Assembly (NCBI GenBank): GCA_946807835.1
Contig: OX327697.1
Location: forward strand, 5,409,001 to 5,473,000
Direction of reading: 5' to 3'
Origin: Ailanthus altissimus
Taxonomy: Eukaryota; Streptophyta; Magnoliopsida; Sapindales; Simaroubaceae
DNA length: 64,000 nt
Shown here: piece after piece, positions 24,582-36,462 of the stretch
Numbering within the stretch: position 1 is the first letter of the stretch
Layout: each line of letters begins with the position of its first letter
Made by a program: the position numbers and the translations under genes
The notes under the pieces: model-generated
What the model saw: the letters and a program-made list of their open reading frames with translations, nothing else
Told to the model about the DNA's origin: nothing
Databases searched by the model: none

Positions 24582-25303
24582 ATCCCTTATTTATTTTAAA
24601 ATCTCTTTAAGAAGTTTTACAAGATCTATCCTTTTCTTAATCAACACTCAATTCCTCTAACGATGATTTCGTTATGTCTTATTTCTAGACTTAACTCTTT
24701 TAAGGCTTATGACTATGTTCTCTAAAGATGCTGAATATATTTCTTCTCAAGTAGCTTTCATATTGTGATCTTCAGTGTCATCTAGACACCATCATATTAC
24801 CTTCGTAGCTAGATTTTATATCCGCCAATAGCCATCTTACTATACATTCTCTTTTGACCTATGCCACTATGGTGAGATAATCTTGAATGCTGCCTCTTAG
24901 TTACATCCCCTAACAACTCATATTGAGCCTTCATAGCATTCCCATCAAGTACATATCCTCAATTATGCTTCTCACCCAAAGTCCTTTTAAATATCTATAG
25001 TATCATTCTAGAAGTTTTCAAGGATTCTGCAACTTTAGGTCCTATTTATAAACTAATGTAGTATCTCCACCATTCTTTGCCTTCTTTTCTGATTACTCTT
25101 AAACCTCTATTTTCATCCATTTTCTTGTAGCTTACAGTATTCTCAATCAAGATTGCTGCACATCAAGCTTTAATCTTTTCTCCAATTTTTTCATCTTCAT
25201 ACTTATGAGTTACCATGGTTGAAACAACCTGTGCTGCATTCTGACTCCACAACCTATGTTCTACAATCTGGCTTATAGATCTCAACCTGACTCTGATACC
25301 ACT

Positions 25304-26167
25304 TGTTAGAAAATTAATCTAGACTCTCCACTTTGATATCACTTAAGTATCAGCTTTAGCCATAGAACTAACACCACTTGTTGGAGTTTTTGTGTATCCT
25401 AATACCTCAATAGCTGGTATTTAGTACTCTTAAACCACCTAAGTGCATGTGAAAGACTTCACGCATAAGTAAAACAATAATAATAAAGATCAACCACAAA
25501 GTAGAGATAATAATAAATCACAAAGAACAAGAATATATGTCGTTCAGTAATAAATGCCTATATCTATGGTAGATCATGAGATCCTAACTTCTTGTATTTA
25601 GTTCACAAAGAACTCTATATTACAGAAACCTAACACAAAAGATTAATCAAGGAATACAATAAATAGTCAAAACCCTCTCTTGAAGGATCTATCATCACTC
25701 TCTTGTGCACTCAACACTCAAGTGATCTCATAATTGCATTCTCTAATGTGCTTAGTACTCTAGTGTCTACCTAGCTCCTTACTATCTCTTATGTTTACAT
25801 TTTTTATACTTAATTAATTCTAAGAGGTTGTAAGGGTTTATAGAGCATTTAGAACATCCCTAGAAACCTATTTCTTATTGGAATAAGAGTTCATGCGAAT
25901 GGGAGTTAAAAACTTACTCAAACACATGAAAATAACTCAAATTACAATTTCTCAAATTAGGGCACCGTGGCGTTCGAAAGTTAGCACCACGGCGAGCCTA
26001 CATAGGTAGGTCTCCTCTTATGCCTTCTTGCCTCTCCTCACTTTTGGCTCTTTATTTTCGTCCATTTTTTGTAAGTCCAAAATATTCTTGTCATCGTATC
26101 GACTCCTCATTGGTCTATAATTCAAAATAAAACTCAAACATAATTTTAAATCACCAAACTCCCAATA
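25304..26167 (-). repeat. 5' LTR of family B copy 1
   Basis: On the minus strand it starts TATTGGG, a change from the expected TGTTGGG, and ends CTAACA next to the primer site. U3 carries GC-rich dyads of the form caccgtggcg and caccacggcg near 25965-25995. Confidence 0.85.
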
Positions 26168-26303
26168 GATAACTTCATTATACTATTGATTGTTGAACAT
26201 TTGAATTGTTACCAACTTGTAGTAATTGGTATACACATAGTAGCCAAACCCACTATAATAAATATCACAACCATCCAAATCGCTAGAGCACTTGGGTAAT
26301 ATA
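26168..26303 (-). pseudogene. F-box-associated pseudogene, upstream piece
   Basis: The minus strand reads HHILPKCSSDLDGCDIYYSG, then a Tyr-rich block and KLVTIQMFNNQ before an in-frame stop. This corresponds to the ILP-C---L--CDI-YSGFGYD--TNDYKLV--- region that precedes the middle FBA piece. The 5-bp duplication gataa (23597-23601 and 26168-26172) shows that the LTR element split one continuous gene. Similarity ends at about 26303, where AT-rich repeat sequence begins, so the F-box N terminus is missing. Confidence 0.7.
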
Positions 26304-27160
26304 TGGTGTTTATGTAGGATATATTTTTATTTTAAACATTATTCAACCATATATTAGAAAATTTATCGTTAAATACTTTTGTAAGATAGAAATTATCAAT
26401 AAGTAAAAATAAAATTAAATATAAAAAAGAGTAAAAAATCTGGCTTTGAGTATAAAGAGTCATACTAATTGCATTGTCTCAGAGCCAAATAGTTCTTCCT
26501 TTTTGTGAGTAGTGAATATCTATATCTCTCTAAAATACAACCCAATGCTTATAACTACTCTTGTCGATGAAAACGATCACTAAAAAGGTTGGTCAAAAAT
26601 ATAATATGAAAAGTATATTCTTTTAAAAATATATACATAGAACACTTTTATTGTTTCTTCTTTTCTTCACACCATTTCTAATGAAGGATTAGCACTTTTT
26701 ATATAGTGGTAGATGAGGCTTATGGTATTAATATCAATATTAATTTAACATTATCATAATTTCAAATATTTTGTAACTCTATTATTAATGTGTAATTTAT
26801 GTCTTAAATTTTTAACTCTTAGAATTAATTTTATTAATATGAATTTTAATTTTAAAATTTTTAACTCAAAGAGTTTTATTATTTGCATTATGTTTTGTAA
26901 CTCCTCAACTAATTTAATATATATAAAACTCTCAAACAATAATAAAATATAAATATTGTAACTCGCACATTTAACCTATATTTAATAGCTAATTTAAAAA
27001 TATTGTAACTATATGTAATTATAATACTTTATTATTAATTCCTATATGTAAATAATGTCATTCAATAAAATATTTAAAAGGTTTTAAAAGCTTTTCTCTA
27101 ATAGTACCCCACAAAAGATTTAAAAACCTTATATATATATATATATATATATTGATATAT

Positions 27161-27191
<31 letters not shown>

Positions 27192-29942
27192 CAATAACAA
27201 AAATATATTATAGCAACATTTTATTATGTAGTAGGTATGAATGTCTTTCGAACTTAAGCCTATACATAGTGTTATAGAATCCATTTGAAGAATCTGAGTA
27301 AACTGTCTTAAACCTGGCTCTTTTAATCAAACTTTAATTATAACACACATAATAATGACGAATGCTTGATTTTGTATGTTAGCATATTAATGGTCATGCG
27401 TTCTATCTTGATTCTAGTAAGAGCTCTAGATAACAACCTAATTCTCATAGTCGCAGCCTACAACTATTCTCACATAGGTCAGTCCTCTAAAGGTATATGT
27501 AACCCATGCATTGTCTTGAACTCATTCAGGGTAAATATTCTTTCTAATATCTTACAAAATTAGCTTTTTTTCCCATAGGTATAAGTAAAATCATATCTCT
27601 TTTATGATATGTCCACAATATAAATGCTAAATAAGATTTTTTTTACTCATTGAACTTCTTTTGTGAGATCGCCAATCAAAAAGATTGGGTTACTTCATAG
27701 GTGACTCATTTATGGGTTTAAGTACATTCCCTCGATAATTTAACAAGACTTTTTTCAAAAGTTTTTTTTATGATTTTTCTTGAAATTTTTTTATTTATGG
27801 GATTCTTATATAATTCCTATTTTATATACAAATGGGTTTAATCACATTCTCCTCGATAATTTTATAACACTTTTCTAAAAAATGTTGTATTAATAATTTT
27901 CCTCAAAAATATTTTATTTATGGGATTTATATATAATTTCTATTTTATATATAAATGGGTTTAAGTTCATCCCCTCGTCAATTTTATAAGAATTTTCTCA
28001 AAAGTGTTATATTTATGATTTTCCTTAAAAATCTTCTATTTACCAAATTTTATATATTCCCATGCTAAAGAACTCTTAATAGGTTGCATATATCTAATTT
28101 GAATTAGTATTGAAAACTTTATCCTCAAATGTTTTGAATTTTAAGTAAAATTCTTTCGTCAAAGAAAAGCATTGGCACAAGTAATATATACGAATCCTTA
28201 ATTTTAAGAAATTATGAAATAAAAAATATTTACACTTTTATCTTCTTTTTAGTTTCTTGACATTCATTAATATGTCATGTAGATTTATTTAGAAAACTAG
28301 TTAACTAATATATTTGGAAATCCTTATATTTTGAAGAATTTTGGGACTATTATTTTGAACAAGATTTTAAATTATGAACACAAATAATTAAACTATAATA
28401 TCACTCAACAATAATAATTTCTCTTAAATTTGCTTGTAACATGCATATATACACATACACACACACACTCTATGTGAAACAATAATATTATTGCATGCTA
28501 GGTCAATATTACTAGTTATAAATATTAGTTGTCGTAATAACTAAAGTATAATGAAAAAACTCTTTATTTATTAATAAAATTATAAGAACATTCATATTAA
28601 CGTTGTTACAGTAAATCTATATAAAGGTAATTTTGTCTGGATACTTAAAGCATACAAATATGTAGTTAACAATATCATTATCAAACTTTTACAATTAATT
28701 TGAGCAGACAATCCATATTCACAAAATAGTTTTGACATAAATAATTATAACAACAATAATAATAACAATATAATAGTCTTAATAATATTTAGCAAACAAC
28801 TTAATAGAGAAATAATAATTTATTTTTAAATTAAATATTTAATTTAGCTATACACGTGATAGCCTCAATAGAATAATATGTGAAAATATTATAAAAATAT
28901 TATTTATGACACAAAAAAAAAAAGTTGCGCATATCTTTTCAATCATATAGGATATTCACTTAGATAATGAAAATTTAACATAACAAACTTCTCAAAAAAA
29001 TTTGGTATTACTTTTTTATTTGAAGCATGAATAATATTCATTAATTACATAAATATATACTCCAAGAAATATTATTACTCACCATTTGAACTAGTTAAAT
29101 TTAAAATATTTAATAATATGCAACCATTGAATATTAAATAAGTTAATAGCAATTTAATATGATACAATATTAAAATATCAATAACAATAAGAAGAAGAAT
29201 AAAAAATTTAACTTTGTTACTAAATATATTTGAGTCATATAAGGACAACACATAAATCATTTTATAAGATATATTATACAAATATATCTTAAGAAACAAT
29301 TATAACTTATGAACTCTCCAAGTTTAATAAAATTATAATCTTAAATTTTAATAATTTTTTATTCTTTAACTTTAAGCTGATATGATCTATGATTTTTATC
29401 ATGCTTGATAAAACTACAAAAATAAAAATGGAAAACTACTAGTCTATTTCAAAGACATATTATTACTACTAAAGAAGTTCTTTATAACTGACGTATAAAA
29501 AAAAATTGACTTTGACAAATTTTATTACTCATGTATAAATAACCATCTAAATTAAATATCATAATTATTGGTATTTTCATTTGTTACAAAATGCACAATA
29601 CATTTTATAGTAAATTGAATTTAGAGATTAATTTTTAAAATGAATGATCATATGTAAATAAATCCATTCCTACAAAGAATAAAAAAATTAGGATGTCCTT
29701 AAAACATTTGATAATAAACATTTTGAGAATAATATGTATATTAAAATCAACATATAATGAAATTAAAATTAGAGAGCCATTATGTATTTGACACAAACAC
29801 ACACATATATATATATATATATATCAAATTAATATGATCACATATTAATCATTTAACAAACAACATAATGATCTTTTTATGTTCTTTATTTTAAAAACAA
29901 TTCAACTTAATATAAAATAGTAACACTAATATAAATTTACTC
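26304..29942. other. Very AT-rich gene-free block with a dispersed 190-bp repeat
   Basis: No coding pattern is seen on either strand. At 26312-26505 lies a copy of the repeat found again at about 29995 and 30256, recognised by attttaaacattatt, a tata(t)tagaa block and a tgcattgtct-like phrase. Simple AT tracts occur at 27129-27189 and near 29807-29824, and a short AC tract near 28452-28467. Near 27720-28030 a phrase of the form tgggttta.gt.cat.ccctcg..aatttt repeats about three times at roughly 125-bp spacing, suggesting a decayed tandem array. Confidence 0.5.
27129..27189. repeat. (AT)n microsatellite
   Basis: Two perfect AT runs of more than 20 bases are separated by a short tgatatataaaaaaa spacer. 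Such tracts can extrude as cruciforms and are prone to length change. Confidence 0.9.
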
Positions 29943-30445
29943 TTGCAAATAAAATAATAATCAATAAACATACAAGACATACTTAATTTTAGATTGTAGG
30001 GCGTATTTATTTTAAACATTATTGAACTATATATTAAAGCATATATTATTAAATATTTATAGGATGAAAATTATCAACTAACAAAAAATAAAACTAAATA
30101 TAGAAAAAGGGTAAGAAATTTAACCTTAAGTATAAAAAGACATATTAATAGTATTGTCTTAAAGTTCAATAATTCTCCTCCGTACAAATCGCATATATTT
30201 TTTCTTGTAAATAAAATAAAAATTAATAAACATATAAGACATATTTGATTTTAAATTGTAGAGTGTATTTATTTTAAACATTATTGAACTATATATTATT
30301 AAATATTTATAAGATAAAAATTATCAATTAACAAAAAATAAAAGTAAATATAAAAAAGAATAAAAAATTTAATCTTAAATATAAAAAAATATATTAATAA
30401 TATTATCTTAAAATTAAATAATCTTCTTTCGTACGAATCACATAT
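29943..30445. repeat. Tandem duplication, unit about 260 bp
   Basis: The unit at about 29943-30204 repeats at about 30205-30445. Shared order: cttg.aaataaaat, a taaacata.aagacata phrase, attgtag.g.gtatttatttt, attttaaacattattgaac, and a cgta.aatc.catata end. A third, more diverged copy of the core is at 26312-26505. Nothing in it looks coding. Confidence 0.75.
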
Positions 30446-31273
30446 ATGAATTCATATATTTGCTCAAACAAATTTATTAAAGTGAAAACAAGATTTTTCT
30501 GAATCTTAAATTCACACCGAGCAAATCATAATTTCGTCGAATTACATGTAAGAATGTTTCTTGAAAAATAACCAAATAGGAATTAGCTAGAGGGGATTTT
30601 AAAGATTAGGGATCAAATAGCTTGGGGATATCTACACAATGCTCACCAAGCTGACTTCGCCAGCTCTATAATCTGGTCAAGACTCAAGTCCATTTCCGGT
30701 GACAGTGTGCTTTTTGTTTTTGGTCGACGTGCGTAGGCCCCGGGGAGGCAACTAATTTACTTGGCTTGTTTTTTAACTTTTGCTCACATTTGATAGGATG
30801 GCATGTCATCAAACAGGACAGGTTACATAATCACACCACATGATAATCCAAAACAAATTTGAAGGTGGGGATCACTGGTGCAAAACAGAAGAAACAATAA
30901 AGAGACAACAGTCAGCCTTCAAGAGCACAGTAGCTCTTACTTTCTTAAACCCATCTAAGAAAAAGCATAAACTTCTTATACTATCTAAAGCAAGTAAGCA
31001 AAGAAGTTCGAGCACAATGTGGCCTTTGAAATCATAACTTGGAAATATGCTCAAGAAACCATTATACCAACCCTTCCATCTACTCATCTCCAAACTTTCC
31101 CATGTTAGAGACTTAATATTTTAATTTATAACTATTTTTATAGATATTTACTATTTTAATTTATAAATATTTTCTTTCAAAAAAATTTATAAATATTTTT
31201 TATTCTATTATTATTTTATTTATATAATCTAATAAATTTAGTATCCAAACAAGGATTGAGATACAAACCATAA
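30446..31273. other. Spacer without recognised genes
   Basis: Base composition is less AT-rich around 30640-30760, where the minus strand opens a short frame starting MDLSLDQIIELAKSAW before a stop. I cannot assign it. The two overlapping open stretches near 30840-31093 show no family features. Confidence 0.4.
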
Positions 31274-32258
31274 AGGCTATTTAGTATGCAGGATTTGATT
31301 AAATAAATTTGGATAAATTTGTTAGGATTAGATATGTAAGAATAAGATAAGAATAAGATTGAATTAGTTATATTACAATTTTGTATTTGGAGTTACATGG
31401 GATTAAATTGGACTAACTAAAATAATTTTAAAAATTACTTAATTAAAATTCTATTGAATATTTAAAATTATTTATTTGTTATAATAAGTTAATTTGTAAT
31501 TAAGAATAGATACTTTAATGTGTATTATTAATTTTATTTTATGCAATTAAATATGTTTTGTAAATATACATGTAATATTATAATAAAATTATTTAGTATT
31601 ATTCTTAATTAGAAAATTTATATTAGGAATTAATAATTAGATTAATTATGTATATTTAATTTAATAAATGCATTGTTATTATTTATTAAATACTTTAGTA
31701 AGTATATAATTTATTAAAGCACATATAATATTTAAATATTAAATAATAAATTAATTTATAATATTTTAATAATTAACTAATTTAAATTATTATTTAAAAA
31801 TATAATTTGTAAATTATTTAATTAATTAATTTTTATTAATTAAAATTTTTGTGAATGGCCTATCCTATGACTTTTATGGGATAAGCCATTCATTGGAGCC
31901 CGTACAATTCCAAGCCAAGAACTATTTTTTGGGAATTTTTTCATAATAATCTATTTTTATATATAAATATAATTTTAAAAAAATAATATAAATTAATTAT
32001 GTCATATAATAAAAAATTATAAATAAATAAATTATTAAATTAAATTTAAAAAATAAATTATTGTAGGGGATACTGTTTACTTAACCGGAATTGTTGGAAT
32101 AAAGAAAATGATATTTTTATCCACTTTTAAATTATTTAACTTCAAAAATTAAATTTTTTTTTAAATTGACTATATAAAAAAATTATCCTAATAAATTGCT
32201 TTTTATAATTTTTTTTTCTACTTAATTCCAAGCCATTCCCATAAACGAAACAAAGCCT
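31274..32258. mobile_element. Possible Tourist/Harbinger-like element in duplicated segment copy 2
   Basis: The stretch starts aggctatttag and ends caaagcct, whose complement is aggctttg, and it is flanked on both sides by taa (31271-31273 and 32259-32261). A 3-bp TAA target duplication with GGC-starting ends is typical of PIF/Harbinger-type MITEs. Beyond the first five or six bases the inverted repeats match poorly, so this is tentative. The interior is AT-rich with no frame. Confidence 0.4.
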
Positions 32259-32443
32259 TAAGTCATGTTTTAGGAAAGAGTTTTACTAAGAAATTAGTAT
32301 CCACAAGAATTGAACAGTTATATGTTTATAATATTTTTCTATCAATAATCATTTATTACTTTAAGAAAACAAATGTCGATCACTCTTTCATATTTATTTA
32401 TTTATAACAACTTCAACATTTAGCTGGCAAGTACCATTAGCTA
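31670..32443 (+). repeat. Dispersed duplicated segment, copy 2
   Basis: It matches 5070-5640 in the same orientation. The similarity runs past the end of the possible Tourist-like element by about 180 bp, to taccattagctatg at 32430-32443. The repeat unit is therefore larger than the transposon and was copied with flanking DNA. Confidence 0.8.
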
Positions 32444-33256
32444 TGTGTGTATATAAGCCTTGTAATCATAACACAGTAATTAAATTCCTTTCTTTGATTT
32501 CTTTCTTTCTACATTTCAATTTCATCAATTATCCTTGAAATCTTGATTTTAAGTAGAGATTGAAGACAACACCATCGACGGAATTTTTCATCAAAATATT
32601 TCCTTTGCTTTTTGAGAAAGTCAAAAGTACTTTTGCTCAATTATTGAGTTAATACTACTTTTAATATTCAAACACATGATTAATTGAACTTGTCAATGAC
32701 GTCAAAATTATACTATGCGATATCAATTTTTAGCCTGCAAAAAAGTGGGTTCCTCTTTTGTTGATGACCCAAGCCCACCGAATGGCTCAATTAAAACACC
32801 GCTCAAATCATAGCAACTTTAGACTTTTATGTTTCTTGTGGGGCAGGAAAATACCGTTGCAAGGAATTCAAACAATTTTTAGTAGCAAGAGAATCTCTTA
32901 AGAATTGGGAAAGCATTTACTTGAAAGCAAAAGCGCGGTTGAATAAACACCCGTTACAAGTCTAGGGGAGTAGGAAAGCTGTAGAGAGCACACTGTTAAA
33001 GATGCTTTTTCCTTTTTGCTTGATTGGTGTTGCCATGATGCCATCTTTATATTTGTTTGTTTTGAGGGTTATTGACAAAAGCTGGAAAAACGCGTATGGT
33101 TTCAGTGATCCTCCGAAGTCTGAACAGTGTCGGTTAAGTTTCTGTTTACACCCCGAGGGAAGCCTCTCCCTGCTATATTACCATCTTCAACATTGCTTCA
33201 TTCAAAGGTAATTCTATTGCGAGTAAAGGGTAGATAGAACCAAGAGATCAGAGAAT
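32444..33256 (+). promoter_or_regulatory. Upstream region of the CYSTM gene
   Basis: The 813 bases before the start codon hold no competing gene. A tgtatataag near 32447 followed by a pyrimidine-rich stretch looks like an LTR promoter remnant. A gacgtc palindrome (ACGT core, a class bound by plant bZIP factors) is at about 32698-32703. A TATA-like tatatta at 33174-33180 lies about 80 bases before the ATG and could drive the gene. Functional roles are inferred only from motif type. Confidence 0.35.
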
Positions 33257-34507
33257 ATGAGTTCCTACAATCAGAATCAGCCTCCAGTTGGTGTTCCTCC
33301 TCCTCAAGGTACGTTACTTGGCTTAATCTTTTACGGGTTAATATATTTGTGGAGTCAACATCTTGTGCTCGATATGTGTTGTGAATAATTGTAGGGTATC
33401 CACCAAAGGACGCATACCCTCCTCCGGGGTATCCAGTTCAAGGTGGCTATGCTCAGGATTACCCTCCGCAGGGGTACCCTCCTCAAGGATATGCCCCACA
33501 GTACGCTCAGCCTCCGCCTCGCCAAGAAACTGGTTTTCTAGAAGGATGGTAATTCACTTTCTCGATCTCTTACTTGTAGATGGTGTTTTTGATTTCATTG
33601 GTTGTTTTCTTGTTTGTTTGGTTTTCTTTGAATTTGTCCCTTAAGAATAGGTTGCAGCTCTCACACGACTCTTTGTTTTTCTATTTCAAGAAATTAATGT
33701 CGGTTCATGTGATCAAAACCCAAATCTTCAAAAAATACGCAATGATTTTTGTGACAATTGTAATTTGGAGCTGTATTTAGTTGATTATTGGTTAGACGAT
33801 CGTGATTGAGTTAGATCACAGATTAAAGACTAAGGAAGGTTTCTCCCAAAAAAACATCATAGAGTAACGTGCTTTAGGCCTTTTAATGATTTGTAAATTC
33901 AATTATGCCCTACGTAATTTAAGGATTCTACCATAGTTCCAGTCTTGCGGTTGAGTAACTGGATGACATATACAGTGCCCAATAATAAGGGTTTTCCCTT
34001 TGTTGGTGGATGTCTCGTCATTGGGGTAGTAATGTGCACTTTATTGCCTCGTTAAAACTTCTAGAGTTTATCCAGATGACAGGAATATACTGCATATACT
34101 TGAGTTAGAAATTTCCTTGATGGGGGCAGATTTATTCTCAAGTTGCGTTAAATTAATGGGATGATCCCTTAAAAATGTGTTTCATCTTGCAATTATCGAG
34201 CAGTTAAATAACTTGTTAACATTCACAGTTGCCATAAATAATGAAGAATTGTGAATAAAACACTCGATGAAGGAGACTGCTTGTGTGTATGCTTGTCTTT
34301 TGTGTGATCAAGTTTATGTGCTAATCATTTCCGGAATATTACAATGAGTGGCTAGTTTGCAAACATGATGAGCTTCATCTGCAAATAGCTTGTTTATTCT
34401 TTTTTGGCTTCCCTTCCTGTAATTTGGTTCGAGAATTGACACATCCTTGTGCATGTTGCAGTTTAGCGGCTCTCTGCTGTTGTTGCCTTCTGGATGCTTG
34501 CTTCTGA
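33257..34507 (+). CDS. CYSTM-domain (cysteine-rich transmembrane module) protein
   Basis: The gene model has three exons, 33257-33308, 33395-33548 and 34462-34507, with GT-AG introns, giving 252 nt and an 83-aa product. Residues 1-68 are rich in Pro, Tyr, Gln and Gly with repeated GYPP/YPPQG units. The last 15 residues, CLAALCCCCLLDACF, form the CYSTM module. Known members are small membrane-attached proteins, probably palmitoylated on the Cys cluster, that raise tolerance to metals, pathogens and other stresses; the hydrophobic tail anchors them in the plasma membrane. The start is the first in-frame ATG after the TATA-like box and gives the typical MSSYNQNQPP opening. The intron placement, splitting the Cys codon TG/T before LAAL, fits the family as I know it. 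No defect is seen; it appears functional. Confidence 0.93.
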
Positions 34508-35740
34508 TGAGGAGAACTGTCAGCAATTCAGCCATGGTCAATTGTTCATAGTTGATCATTCTTGGAGCATCATCTCTTATTTGTCTATGGTTAATGTTCA
34601 CATATTAGGATGCTATGTTTGTTTGGGATTTGCTTCAACATTAGCTAAAGATTCTTTATGCCTTGATCATTAACGAGAGATTACTCCTAATCATCGATTA
34701 TGTAGCTCTTTTTTCCCGTGTGATTATTTGGATGTTGTAAGTGTATGGTGATGCTCTCTGTTGTAATTTTCAGTTTCGGTGTCCTGCCCAATGAATTCAG
34801 CTTGAGTACTTTCTCATTCATTACTTGGATGAATTTAATTTCAGGAAACAATGTTTCTCCATTAAACCAGAAGCGAACCGATTCTCATGAACGATAATTC
34901 ATTGCTTCAATTTAATTCCCTCGATTACAAAACAATGCAAATCTTTTGCGCGCTGGGCAGCGTTTTGCTTTCTCAATATACACTCCGAATTGATCCAACA
35001 CGCCCTAATCCCAATATATGAAATTTCTTTTTTATCTTAACAATGTTCATAAGAACTCTCTCTTTAAACAATACAACTTAGTTACAAACTTCGCTCCTTC
35101 CAGTAATTTTAACGGAAACAAGAACTTTTGTTTAGGGTCTCAGCTCTTGTTTCTTTCTGTAATGTCCCACTTGTAAATCTTTATCAAAACTCTGTAAATG
35201 AAACAAAACATTCAAGCGAATGAGTGCAATGCTGAACGACCTTCCGATGGTAACAGCACTACAATTTCATTGGTTTCTTTATTGTGGGTCAATAATCGGG
35301 ATTTTAAATTGCTAATTGCTAGACATCTAAAACATTTTTGAACTTCTATTGGTATGGGAATCGAAACACTTGCTTTGCTCATGAAACTTGAAATGCAAAC
35401 GAAGAATCAAAATGGTATGCTAGGAATCTAGAGTCCCCGGCAAAATAAAAATATATTTCAATTGATTAAGAATTGGTGAAGAACTAATCACTACTATTTG
35501 TCAAATAATTATTTGACTTTTTATTTCTTTTTAATATGATAATTACATAATATCAATTAATAATGAACACATAAAATATCATATCAGTTATATTCCAATT
35601 ATATAAGAATAGCATTACTCTTATTATAATTATTACTAATTAATAATAATATTCTCTTTGACTTCTTCACAATTTTGACTAAGCTATAGATTTTATGATT
35701 ACTTTTCAAAATTTCTAAATTAACTTTGAATAATTGTATG
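34508..35740. other. 3' region of the CYSTM gene and spacer
   Basis: The first 250-350 bases are probably 3' untranslated region; T-rich stretches with tgtaattttc near 34762 could serve as polyadenylation signals. Beyond about 34900 no gene or repeat is recognised. Confidence 0.4.
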
Positions 35741-35960
35741 TGTTAGAAAATCAATTTGACTCTCCAATTTGAAACCATTTAGGTATCAACCTCAATTTTA
35801 GTATTAACACCATTTATTGAAATTTTTACGTGTCATAATATATCTTTTATTGATATTTAGCACTCTAAGACCACCTATACGATTTATAGATGACTTAAAC
35901 CTCAAATAATTCAAAATATAAAAGATCACACATAATAAAGAAAAAGAAATAATCATCACA

Positions 35961-35966
<6 letters not shown>

Positions 35967-35994
<28 letters not shown>
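35967..35994. repeat. (AT)n microsatellite in the family B LTR
   Basis: A run of about 14 AT units lies inside the LTR where the other three family members have ordinary sequence. Confidence 0.85.
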
Positions 35995-35999
<5 letters not shown>

Positions 36000-36462
36000 G
36001 CGACAACCACTTACATCAACGGCAGATCAAAGATCCAACTTCTTTTATGAACAGTTCACAAAGTACTCTATATCGCAAGGACTTATCAAATCACAAAAAT
36101 CTTCCAAATCATTAAAATCTTATAAAATAGATTAACTAAAGAATACAACGAATAGTTAAAGTTTTCTTTCAAATGATGTATCATTAATCTATTGTGTACT
36201 CAGTACTTATGTGATCTCATGGTAGTACTCTTTCTTGCACTTGGCTCTTTAATGTCTATCTAACTCTTTATTCTTTTTTATGTTTACATCTTTGATGCTG
36301 AATTATTCTACAGGGTTACAAGAGTTTGCATAGGCTTCAAAAAATTCCTAGAAACCTAATTTTAGTTAGAATAAAAGTCCACGCATTATAGGAGTTTGAA
36401 AATCGACTTTGAGATGCATTCCTCTTCAAAATGGGAAACTTCTCATAAGTTGACGCCTAGGT

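Larger units (their letters stand above)
23602..26167 (-). mobile_element. Non-autonomous copia-like LTR element, family B copy 1
   Basis: Two LTRs in the same orientation (minus) enclose about 720 bp. The exact target duplication gataa flanks it. On the minus strand the primer site tggtatcagagtcagg (rc of 25287-25302) follows the 5' LTR and matches initiator Met tRNA at its core. A short purine tract precedes the 3' LTR. The interior has no open pol frame, but its last 500 bp align with the interior of family B copy 2, so both descend from one deleted ancestor. It is inserted in the F-box pseudogene. Confidence 0.9.

Noticed and set aside
34314..34601. 95-codon minus-strand open stretch
   Set aside because: Antisense shadow across the last CYSTM intron and exon.
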